Source: Nitrosarchaeum sp.
GTDB taxonomy: Archaea > Thermoproteota > Nitrososphaeria > Nitrososphaerales > Nitrosopumilaceae
Length of the DNA stretch: 5,778 bases
NCBI GenBank assembly: GCA_013140415.1
Contig: JABFSW010000068.1
Coordinates: 1-5,778, forward strand
Reading direction: 5' to 3'
Part shown: positions 1 to 4,855 of the stretch, one piece after another
Position numbering within the stretch: position 1 is the first letter of the stretch
Layout: each line of letters starts with the position of its first letter
Notes under the pieces: model-generated
The model's input: the letters and a program-made list of their open reading frames with translations, nothing else
The model's database searches: none
Told to the model about the DNA's origin: nothing
Made by a program: the position numbers and the translations under genes

Positions 1-1
1 T

Positions 2-181
2 ACGGAAAATGATCGTGCTGACACAGAAGATTTCTTATATAAATTCATAGATAATTTTGTCAAACCAAGTAGTGACAGAGTATTCATGTGGCAAGAAGAC
101 ACTAATCTCAATATTGGAACAATAGTTGTAAAAGATAATATTCCTGAAATGCACTATGTATCAATTACAGTAGGCAATTAA
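2..181 (+). CDS. 3' end of an unrecognised protein (partial)
   Basis: An open frame enters from the left edge and gives the last 59 residues of a protein ending ...MHYVSITVGN before a TAA at 179-181. The other two forward frames are interrupted; frame 1 stops at the fourth codon. The tail is mixed acidic and hydrophobic (DTEDFLYKFIDNFV, then a probable beta strand around TIVVKDNI), which suits a soluble globular domain. I see no signature motif and no membrane segment, and I do not recognise the family. The TAA is followed with no gap, in the same frame, by the TTG start of the amidotransferase-like gene, so the two are very probably co-transcribed. Coding status is likely; function is unknown. 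Confidence 0.7.
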   Translation, partial: TENDRADTEDFLYKFIDNFVKPSSDRVFMWQEDTNLNIGTIVVKDNIPEMHYVSITVGN

Positions 182-724
182 TTGCTACTAGTCATTGATA
201 ATGGTTCTGTATATACAAAAAACTTGATTGATTTTTTACATAACAAAAATATCTTATTTGAAAAACAAACACCAGAACTATTGGATCTAAAATTACTAGA
301 TAATTACAACTCATTTATTCTCTCTGGGAGAAGAAAAAATGAAAAAAAAACAAATGAAATTAATTCTAAAATAATTAATCATACAATTCAAAATGATAAG
401 AAATTATTGGGGATTTGTTATGGTGCCGAAATATTAGCTCTGACTTTGGGTGGAACAATTCGAAAACTTACATTCCCGCAAAAAGGTACTGAAAAAATCA
501 ACATTCAAAGAAAAAATTATCTTTTCAATGGTAATTTACAAGTATTTGAGAGCCATGGGTTTGAGATTTCCAAATTACCGGATATTTTACTTGTAATAGG
601 TGACTCCAAAAACTGTAAATTTGAAATTATTCAATATGATAAAAAACCAATTTTTGGAACCCAATTTCATCCTGAAATGAGTGGTGATGGTCAAAACTTG
701 ATTCAAAAGTTTTGCTCTCTCTGA
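182..724 (+). CDS. Class I glutamine amidotransferase-like protein (stand-alone GATase domain)
   Basis: This 180-residue protein is a single triad glutamine amidotransferase domain, the size of the archaeal stand-alone GMP synthase glutaminase subunit. The N-terminus LLVIDNGSVYTKNLIDFL matches the first strand and helix of that family, which supports the TTG start at 182; no other start fits. The nucleophile elbow is GICYG with Cys79, and His163 and Glu165 in FGTQFHPE complete the triad. ESHGFE at 123-128 lies where GMP synthase subunits have their SH motif. Family members release ammonia from glutamine and pass it to a synthetase partner. The elbow continues as G-A-E instead of the usual G-H-Q, so glutamine binding may differ. 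No synthetase partner is in the window. It abuts the preceding gene and is followed by a C39-like/TPR gene, which may overlap it by 13 nt. I would not name it guaA: substrate and partner are unknown. Glutaminase fold confident, activity likely, role open. Confidence 0.85.
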   Translation: MLLVIDNGSVYTKNLIDFLHNKNILFEKQTPELLDLKLLDNYNSFILSGRRKNEKKTNEINSKIINHTIQNDKKLLGICYGAEILALTLGGTIRKLTFPQKGTEKINIQRKNYLFNGNLQVFESHGFEISKLPDILLVIGDSKNCKFEIIQYDKKPIFGTQFHPEMSGDGQNLIQKFCSL

Positions 725-728
725 TTGA

Positions 729-736
729 TTTTAATA
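729..736 (+). promoter_or_regulatory. Putative TATA box for the C39-like/TPR gene
   Basis: The octamer TTTTAATA sits 31 to 24 nt before the ATG at 760, the spacing expected if transcription starts at or just before that ATG (a leaderless transcript, common in archaea). It favours ATG 760 over the upstream TTG at 712. Inferred from base pattern and spacing only, in an AT-rich genome where such matches arise easily. Confidence 0.4.
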
Positions 737-759
737 ACTCTCAAATTTTATTCAATCTC

Positions 760-1722
760 ATGGATTCCTTGAATCATCAACTTTTACTTCCTCTAGTAGA
801 AGAAGAAAATATTTGCTTGCCTCTTCCAATCAATGTAGTTTCAAAATATTGGAATACTGATCTTCCAATGTCTGAGGCTATTGAAACTGCAAAACAATAC
901 ACCAATTCTAGTGGAAGTATCTTAATTGAAGGAATTGAATCTGCAGAAAGACATGGATTGACATGTAAAATTATTCATTCTTCCTTGTCTGAATTAAAAA
1001 AAATAATAGACATTGGAATTCCACCTATAGTAATTCTTCCAGGAATTCCTGAAATCACACAACACGCTTCAGTAATATCTGGATATGATGATAATGAAAA
1101 AACTATCTTCCATTATATTCAGAAAGGAAATCAAGAAGGCGAGCAGCAAGAAGGAGCAATACCTCAAGCAATTTTTGATAAAGAATGGTCTGAAGATGGA
1201 AGACTGTTGATAATTTTAGCTCCATCAAATGTCTTGACTTCTATAAAGCTAGAAAATGATTCAAGTGAAAGATCAAACAGACTATGTTTTATTTCTGAAA
1301 GATCAAGCATACAAAAAAATACATCTGAAGCTTTGACATCTCTAAAAAAAGCAATTGAATTAGATCAAACCAATTCAACTGCATTGTATTTGTTAGGAAG
1401 TTTACTTAATGAGCAAAATTCTAATGACTGTGTACAGTATTATGAGAAATGCATCAAAATTAACAATAGGTTTTATCTTGCATACAATGGACTAGGTAAC
1501 TATCATCTAAAATCTAACCAATTTGATAAATCTGAATCATGTTATAGTAAAGCCATTGAAATCAATCCCAAAAGATCTGCAAAAATTTACAAAAATCGTG
1601 CTTATCTCAGAGAGAAACAAAAAAAGAACTCTGAAGCAAAAAATGATCTTAAAAGTTATCTGAAACTTTTTCCAAAAGCTAAAGACAGAGGAACTATAGA
1701 ACAAGCAATCAGAGAATTATAA
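760..1722 (+). CDS. C39-peptidase-like domain protein with C-terminal TPR repeats
   Basis: From ATG 760 the product has 320 residues. Residues 8-155 resemble a papain-like C39 peptidase domain: LLLPLVEEENIC with Cys19 where the nucleophile belongs, then PLPINVVSKYW, and later QHASVISGYDD with His102 where the catalytic His belongs. Residues about 188-307 form roughly three to four TPR units, seen as repeated pairs such as AYNGLGNYHLKSNQFDK followed by CYSKAIEINPK. The combination resembles bacterial C39-family/TPR proteins; TPRs usually mediate protein binding. The active site looks altered: Glu residues stand where the oxyanion Gln is usual, CLPL replaces CGPA, and I find no clear Asp/Asn about 15-18 residues after the His. 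It may be a weak or inactive peptidase. No signal peptide or membrane segment is visible, so it is probably cytoplasmic. An in-frame TTG at 712 would add 16 residues and overlap the amidotransferase gene by 13 nt. ATG 760 is preferred because of the TATA-like box and because the domain begins right after it. Confidence 0.75.
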   Translation: MDSLNHQLLLPLVEEENICLPLPINVVSKYWNTDLPMSEAIETAKQYTNSSGSILIEGIESAERHGLTCKIIHSSLSELKKIIDIGIPPIVILPGIPEITQHASVISGYDDNEKTIFHYIQKGNQEGEQQEGAIPQAIFDKEWSEDGRLLIILAPSNVLTSIKLENDSSERSNRLCFISERSSIQKNTSEALTSLKKAIELDQTNSTALYLLGSLLNEQNSNDCVQYYEKCIKINNRFYLAYNGLGNYHLKSNQFDKSESCYSKAIEINPKRSAKIYKNRAYLREKQKKNSEAKNDLKSYLKLFPKAKDRGTIEQAIREL

Positions 1723-1726
1723 AATA

Positions 1727-1800
1727 TGCGGAGTGCGGGATTTGAACCCGCGGCCTTCAGCTTGGGAAGCTGACGTCATACCGAGCTAGACTAACACCGC
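1727..1800 (-). tRNA. tRNA-Gly (anticodon CCC)
   Basis: The minus strand folds into a complete 74-nt cloverleaf. The acceptor 5' arm GCGGTGT pairs with ACTCCGC, the D arm has GTC/GAC with GG in the loop, the anticodon stem TCAGC/GCTGA closes the loop TTCCCAA, and the T arm GCGGG-TTCAAAT-CCCGC is perfect. The anticodon is CCC, so it reads the glycine codon GGG. The discriminator base is A at 1727, CCA is not encoded and must be added, and there is no intron. The acceptor stem has one U5-U68 mismatch. The gene lies tail-to-tail with the C39-like/TPR gene, only 4 nt from its stop codon. A TATA-like element at 1824-1829 stands 24-29 nt upstream of the mature 5' end. Only a short T-rich stretch follows the 3' end. 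Confidence 0.96.
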
Positions 1801-1822
1801 CTATCTCAAATTCATTAATTAT

Positions 1823-1833
1823 GATTAAATATC
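1823..1833. promoter_or_regulatory. Putative shared bidirectional TATA element (tRNA-Gly and zinc-ribbon gene)
   Basis: The 11-mer GATTAAATATC is nearly self-complementary. Read leftward it gives TTTAAT 24-29 nt before the tRNA 5' end. Read rightward it gives TTAAATAT 21-28 nt before ATG 1853. It is the only good TATA candidate in the 52-nt divergent gap, so both transcription units may use it. Archaeal TBP binds a pseudo-symmetrical box, with direction set mainly by the flanking BRE. The bidirectional role is an inference. Confidence 0.4.
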
Positions 1834-1852
1834 TTGATTGAAAAATAATATC

Positions 1853-2026
1853 ATGGATGCACGTTGCCCTAAATGTGAGAAGGTAGCAATTTTAAACGAT
1901 GAAATTACTAATGTAAAATGTCCTCATTGTAATTTTGAAGCAAATTATGATACTTATCTTGAAATTATGAAAGATCAGGCAATTAACATGTCATATGATT
2001 ATATCCCAAAAAGATCTGGCATTTGA
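1853..2026 (+). CDS. Small zinc-ribbon protein (57 aa)
   Basis: The product has 57 residues with two knuckles, CPKC (Cys5, Cys8) and CPHC (Cys23, Cys26). That is a classical four-cysteine zinc ribbon with 14 residues between knuckles, followed by a helical acidic tail (YDTYLEIMKDQ) and a basic end (PKRSGI). Such mini zinc ribbons are common in archaea and are usually unassigned; nucleic-acid or protein binding is the general expectation. The ATG at 1853 is chosen because a TATA-like box lies 21-28 nt upstream, fitting a leaderless mRNA. A TTG at 1838 in the same frame would add five residues (MKNNI) but leaves the box too close. It is divergent from the tRNA gene. Its TGA stop at 2024-2026 directly abuts the stop of the convergent minus-strand zinc-ribbon gene. 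Zinc binding is confident; the specific role is unknown. Confidence 0.85.
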   Translation: MDARCPKCEKVAILNDEITNVKCPHCNFEANYDTYLEIMKDQAINMSYDYIPKRSGI

Positions 2027-2149
2027 TTACCAAAAATTTCCTTTATCTGAACAATCCAAATGTGCTCCACACTTAGGACAAAACATATGGCATGCTTGCA
2101 TATCTACCATCTTATTATCACATCTAGGACATCTGATTTCATCATTCAT
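2027..2149 (-). CDS. Tiny zinc-ribbon protein (40 aa), minus strand
   Basis: On the minus strand an ATG at 2149-2147 opens a 40-residue frame ending in TAA at 2029-2027. The product begins MNDEIRCPRC and contains CPRC (Cys7, Cys10) and CPKC (Cys24, Cys27), the two knuckles of a zinc ribbon, plus Cys20, Cys33, His21 and His30 that could also take part. The spacing of two CPxC knuckles in one short frame is very unlikely by chance. The plus-strand frame over the same bases (1995-2195) has no such pattern and is a shadow. A TATA-like TTTTAAAT at 2177-2170 lies 21-28 nt before the ATG, as for a leaderless mRNA; a TTG 36 nt upstream is a weaker alternative start. Its stop codon touches the stop of the facing zinc-ribbon gene, and it is divergent from S6e. 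Function is not recognised. Confidence 0.82.
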   Translation of the reverse strand: MNDEIRCPRCDNKMVDMQACHMFCPKCGAHLDCSDKGNFW

Positions 2150-2169
2150 ACGTATGTTAAGTAATCTTG

Positions 2170-2177
2170 ATTTAAAA
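2170..2177 (-). promoter_or_regulatory. Putative TATA box for the 40-aa zinc-ribbon gene
   Basis: On the minus strand TTTTAAAT lies 28 to 21 nt before the ATG at 2149, matching the usual archaeal TATA spacing for a leaderless transcript. It supports the ATG over the more upstream TTG. Based on pattern and spacing only. Confidence 0.4.
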
Positions 2178-2223
2178 ATAATGTCCAAAGGTTAATTAGT
2201 CGTTCAATTTTTTTTTGTAATAC

Positions 2224-2604
2224 TTGACAAATTTCAAACTCACCGTATCAGATGTAAAGGGAAAGTCTATCACTAAAGAGTTGAAAGACAGTGATGCAAA
2301 TACATTACTAGGTTTACAACTAGGTAACGAAACAGATGCATCTATTGTAGGATTGAAAGGAAAATTAAAACTCACTGGTGGTAGTGATAAATCTGGAGTG
2401 CCAATGAGAAATGACATTCATGGTTCAGCAAGAAAATATGTTTTACTTTCAAAAGGAGTTGGACTACAAGCAGCAGAAATTGGACAAAGAGTAAGAAAAC
2501 TCATGCGCGGAAATACTGTTTCAGAAGAAATATACCAGATAAATTGTAAATTTGATGGAGAGCTACCAGTAGAAGCTCCAGCTGAAGTAGCAGCAGAATC
2601 TTAA
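2224..2604 (+). CDS. rps6e: 30S ribosomal protein S6e
   Basis: This 126-residue protein is the archaeal form of eukaryotic ribosomal protein eS6, a small-subunit component. The family start is clear: TNFKLTVSDVKGKSITKEL matches the usual FKLVISDPKxGKSYQKE opening, so translation begins at TTG 2224, with no ATG nearby. The core LTGGSDKSGVPMRNDIHG (residues 51-67 and neighbours) and the C-terminal RKLMRGNTVSEEIYQIN (91-107) are signature segments. Residues 112-126 form an acidic Ala/Glu/Pro tail (ELPVEAPAEVAAES). Length is normal for archaea, which lack the long phosphorylated extension of eukaryotic S6. No Shine-Dalgarno site is seen; a weak TTAATTA at 2192-2198 is a possible TATA box. It precedes aIF2 gamma by 45 nt, a linkage conserved across archaea, so co-expression with the translation genes downstream is likely. 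Confidence 0.97.
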   Translation: MTNFKLTVSDVKGKSITKELKDSDANTLLGLQLGNETDASIVGLKGKLKLTGGSDKSGVPMRNDIHGSARKYVLLSKGVGLQAAEIGQRVRKLMRGNTVSEEIYQINCKFDGELPVEAPAEVAAES

Positions 2605-2623
2605 AATAAAAAGAATAACTTAA

Positions 2624-2629
2624 CATATA
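2624..2629 (+). promoter_or_regulatory. Possible TATA box for aIF2 gamma
   Basis: CATATA lies 26-21 nt before ATG 2650 in the 45-nt gap after S6e, which has no visible ribosome binding site. It would allow an own leaderless transcript for aIF2 gamma in addition to read-through from S6e. Weak evidence. Confidence 0.25.
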
Positions 2630-2649
2630 CCGATTTTACATTTTGATTC

Positions 2650-3912
2650 ATGCATTGGAGAGAAACACTTCCTGATTGGTACATAAAAAAATATGGTCAT
2701 CAACCATGTGTAAATATTGGAACTGCAGGTCATGTGGATCATGGTAAAACTACACTTATTCAAGCACTAACAGGTTCATGGACAAGTGTTCATAGTCAAG
2801 AGCTAAAACGGGGAATTACAATTCGTGTTGGTTACTCTGATGCAGCATTTTACAAATGTAAAAGTTGTGAAGAACCATTAGGATATTCAACAGCTCCAAA
2901 ATGTAATAATTGTGGAAAAGAAAGCGAACTGTCTAGAGTTGTTAGTTTTGTAGATAGTCCAGGACATGAAAGTCTAATGGCAAACATGCTCTCAGGTTCT
3001 GCATTAATGGATGGAGCATTATTGTTAGTAGCTTCAAATGAACAAGTGCCTAAGCCACAAACTAAAGAACATCTTTTGGCACTTCAAACACTTGGAATAC
3101 AACAAATTGTCATAGTACAAAATAAAGTAGATTTAATTTCATACGAAGAAGCTATCACTAATCATCAAGAAATTACAAAGTTTGTTAAAGGAACATATGC
3201 TGCAAAAGCACCAATTATTCCAATATCTGCACAATCTGGACTTAACATAGATGCATTAATTGGTGCAATAGAATCTACAATCAAGACTCCAGAACGAGAT
3301 GAATCTAAAGAACCAATAATGCATGTCTTACGATCTTTTGATGTCAACAAACCTGGCACAAAACTAAAAAATATCAAAGGTGGTGTAATTGGAGGAAGCT
3401 TAACACAAGGAACTTTTAATGTTGGTGATGAAATTGAAATTAAACCTGGCATAATGGATGAAAAAAAGAAAACATATGAGCCATTACTGACTGAAATTAC
3501 TTCTCTAGGTACAGCTGCTGGAATTGTTGATTCTGTAAAACCTGGCGGGTTGGTGGCAATTGGTACTAAACTAGATCCTGCAATGACAAGAAGTGATTCT
3601 TTTATAGGATCTGTAATTGGAAAACCTGGAACACTGCCTGAAAATTCAACCCAAATAAAACTCGAAGTAAATCTGTTTGACTCTGCTGTTGGCGCAGCTG
3701 AAGATACCAAAGTACTCCCAATTCAAGTAGGAGAATTATTACGATTAAACATTGGAACTGCTCCAATTCTAGGTAAAGTCTCTAAGATCAAATCAAATAA
3801 CATAGACGTTGAACTCCGAAGACCTGCTTGCATATTTGAAGGTGGTAATGTGGCTATTAGCAGAAGAATTACTGACAGATGGAGACTAATCGGAGCAGGA
3901 ATACTTGGTTGA
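2650..3912 (+). CDS. eif2g: Translation initiation factor aIF2 subunit gamma
   Basis: This 420-residue GTPase is the core subunit of the archaeal heterotrimer aIF2, which carries initiator Met-tRNA to the small ribosomal subunit. The GTPase motifs appear in order: P-loop AGHVDHGKT (26-34), switch 1 LKRGITI (52-58), DSPGHE (102-107), NKVD (158-161) and SAQS (193-196). The subunit-specific zinc knuckle lies between switch 1 and DSPGHE, with Cys70, Cys73, Cys85 and Cys88. Two beta-barrel domains follow, including GGVIGGSLTQGTFNVGDEIEIKPG (split around 244-267) and the end ISRRITDRWRLIGAGIL. Length is normal and all key residues are present. ATG 2650 is the first start after an in-frame TGA at 2644-2646. 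The 3' end overlaps the PIN-domain gene by 8 nt, so the two are translated from one mRNA. Identification is secure. Confidence 0.98.
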   Translation: MHWRETLPDWYIKKYGHQPCVNIGTAGHVDHGKTTLIQALTGSWTSVHSQELKRGITIRVGYSDAAFYKCKSCEEPLGYSTAPKCNNCGKESELSRVVSFVDSPGHESLMANMLSGSALMDGALLLVASNEQVPKPQTKEHLLALQTLGIQQIVIVQNKVDLISYEEAITNHQEITKFVKGTYAAKAPIIPISAQSGLNIDALIGAIESTIKTPERDESKEPIMHVLRSFDVNKPGTKLKNIKGGVIGGSLTQGTFNVGDEIEIKPGIMDEKKKTYEPLLTEITSLGTAAGIVDSVKPGGLVAIGTKLDPAMTRSDSFIGSVIGKPGTLPENSTQIKLEVNLFDSAVGAAEDTKVLPIQVGELLRLNIGTAPILGKVSKIKSNNIDVELRRPACIFEGGNVAISRRITDRWRLIGAGILG

Positions 3913-4273
3913 AGTAATTTGTGATACAAGTTTTCTAATTCATCTAGCTACTAAAAGAATCACAAATATTGATAATATTGATGTTGAAATAGGGCAAGTT
4001 ACCTTTGTTGTTCCGCAAGTTGTTCAAAACGAACTTTCTGAATTAATTAAAAATCCTCAAAAAAATCACACTGCACTTACAACTAGAGATTTTATAAAAA
4101 ATTTTAAAATTATACCAATTTCTGGAAATTTTGCAGATAAAGAACTAATTGATTATGTAAAAAAAAATAGAGCTATAATTGGTACCATGGATAAGGAGTT
4201 AAAAAAACAAATCAAAGAATATGGCGGTTCTATAATGTCTTTCTCAAATGACAAAATCGTTTTAGAATCATAG
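3905..4273 (+). CDS. PIN-domain protein, Fcf1/Utp24-like putative endoribonuclease
   Basis: The 122-residue product is a single PIN domain. It opens with VEVICDTSFLIHLA, where Asp7 is the first metal-binding acid. NELSEL (Glu43), ADKELIDYV (Asp78) and GTMDKELKKQI (Asp96) supply the other acids, so the full active site is present. The pattern and the position directly behind aIF2 gamma match the archaeal family COG1412, related to eukaryotic Fcf1/Utp24, which cleaves pre-18S rRNA; a role in rRNA processing is therefore an inference. Family alignment supports the TTG start at 3905, which overlaps the aIF2 gamma stop by 8 nt. GGAG (3892-3895) and AGGA (3897-3900) just upstream could serve as a Shine-Dalgarno site for this internal cistron, though these bases also encode aIF2 gamma residues. 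Confidence 0.88.
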   Translation: MVEVICDTSFLIHLATKRITNIDNIDVEIGQVTFVVPQVVQNELSELIKNPQKNHTALTTRDFIKNFKIIPISGNFADKELIDYVKKNRAIIGTMDKELKKQIKEYGGSIMSFSNDKIVLES

Positions 4274-4276
4274 TAA

Positions 4277-4283
4277 AATTTAA
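4277..4283 (+). promoter_or_regulatory. Putative TATA box for the PEBP-like gene
   Basis: AATTTAA lies 32-26 nt before GTG 4309, in the 35-nt gap after the PIN gene. This spacing would give a start of transcription at or a few bases before the GTG. It suggests that the PEBP-like gene is at least partly transcribed separately from the translation cluster. Pattern-based only. Confidence 0.3.
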
Positions 4284-4308
4284 CTTGTAGAATTCATCAA
4301 TAACTGAT

Positions 4309-4764
4309 GTGAGTGATTTAATTTTAGAAAGTGGTGCTTTTAAAAATGGTAAGGAAATTCCAAAAAAATATGGCTACAAAACTACCAACATAAATCCACC
4401 ATTAAAGATTAAAGGAGTACCACAAAATACCAAATCACTAGCTATCATAATGGATGATCCTGATGCAATGGGTGCAGTAGGAAAAATTTGGATTCACTGG
4501 GTAATATGGAATATTGAACCTAACACAACAGAAATCAAAGAAAATTCAATTCCGTCTGGTTCCATTGAAGGTAAAACTGATTTTGGAGAAATTGGTTATG
4601 GAGGTCCAGCTCCACCTGATAAAGAGCATACGTACATCTTCAAACTGTATGCATTAGATAATAAATTGAACCTCAATGAAGGTGCATCTAAAACAAATGT
4701 GGAAAAATCCATGAAAAATCATATTCTTGCCGAAGCTAGACTGACAGGTAAATATTCTCCTTAA
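4309..4764 (+). CDS. PEBP family protein (YbhB/YbcL type, Raf kinase inhibitor-like)
   Basis: The 151-residue protein belongs to the phosphatidylethanolamine-binding-protein family in its prokaryotic YbhB/YbcL form, and its length is typical. The N-terminus LILESGAFKNGKEIPKKY matches the family opening. The ligand-pocket motifs are all present: DDPDA (49-53), WIHWVIWNI (61-69, with His63), GYGGPAPP (96-103) and HTYIFKLYAL (107-116). The pocket binds anionic groups such as phosphate; the physiological role of prokaryotic members is mostly unknown. Translation must start at GTG 4309, because the preceding in-frame codon (4306-4308) is TGA. No signal peptide is seen, so it is probably cytoplasmic. 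It follows the PIN gene by 35 nt with its own TATA-like box and is not an obvious functional partner of its neighbours. Family assignment is confident. Confidence 0.95.
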   Translation: MSDLILESGAFKNGKEIPKKYGYKTTNINPPLKIKGVPQNTKSLAIIMDDPDAMGAVGKIWIHWVIWNIEPNTTEIKENSIPSGSIEGKTDFGEIGYGGPAPPDKEHTYIFKLYALDNKLNLNEGASKTNVEKSMKNHILAEARLTGKYSP

Positions 4765-4782
4765 ATTGATTTTAAATCTCTG

Positions 4783-4794
4783 TTTTAAATATAT
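4783..4794 (+). promoter_or_regulatory. Putative TATA box upstream of the STT3-like gene
   Basis: TTTTAAATATAT is the strongest TATA-like sequence in the 91-nt gap between the PEBP-like and STT3-like genes. From here transcription would start near 4815, leaving a leader of about 40 nt before TTG 4856. A weaker alternative, TAATAAAC at 4826-4833, is at leaderless distance. I cannot decide between them from sequence. Confidence 0.35.
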
Positions 4795-4800
4795 GAATAA

Positions 4801-4816
4801 TTTTAATTATTTTTTA
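4801..4816 (+). terminator. Possible T-tract terminator after the PEBP-like gene
   Basis: A T-rich run (TTTTAATTATTTTTTA) begins 37 nt after the PEBP-like stop codon, with six consecutive T at 4810-4815. Archaeal RNA polymerase terminates on such T-tracts without a hairpin, and none is visible here. Plausible but unproven in an AT-rich gap. Confidence 0.35.
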
Positions 4817-4855
4817 TCCAAAGAGTAATAAACAAAGTTTAGAGAGAAAATCTAA

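Noticed and set aside
182..724. Naming the amidotransferase gene as the GMP synthase glutaminase subunit
   Set aside because: The fold matches, but the GHQ of the elbow is GAE and no synthetase partner is visible, so the specific name is not supported.
712..759. TTG at 712 as start of the C39-like/TPR gene
   Set aside because: Possible, but ATG 760 has a TATA-like box at ideal spacing and begins just before the recognisable domain; kept only as an alternative.
1995..2195. Plus-strand 66-codon frame between the first zinc-ribbon gene and S6e
   Set aside because: It lacks recognisable motifs, and the opposite strand over the same bases encodes a clear two-knuckle zinc ribbon, so this is a shadow frame.
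2196..2417. Minus-strand 73-codon frame opposite S6e
   Set aside because: Antisense to a conserved ribosomal protein gene, with no motif; a shadow frame.
3165..3710. Long 181-codon minus-strand frame inside aIF2 gamma
   Set aside because: It lies wholly antisense to a secure, fully conserved GTPase gene; its Ser/Pro-rich translation shows no domain pattern and is a by-product of codon bias.
3723..3929. Minus-strand 68-codon frame opposite the end of aIF2 gamma
   Set aside because: Antisense to conserved coding sequence, with no motif or promoter support.
4765..4855. Possible small RNA or C/D box RNA in the PEBP-STT3 gap
   Set aside because: No C/D box pair, stable hairpin or conserved RNA pattern is visible; only TATA-like and T-rich sequence.
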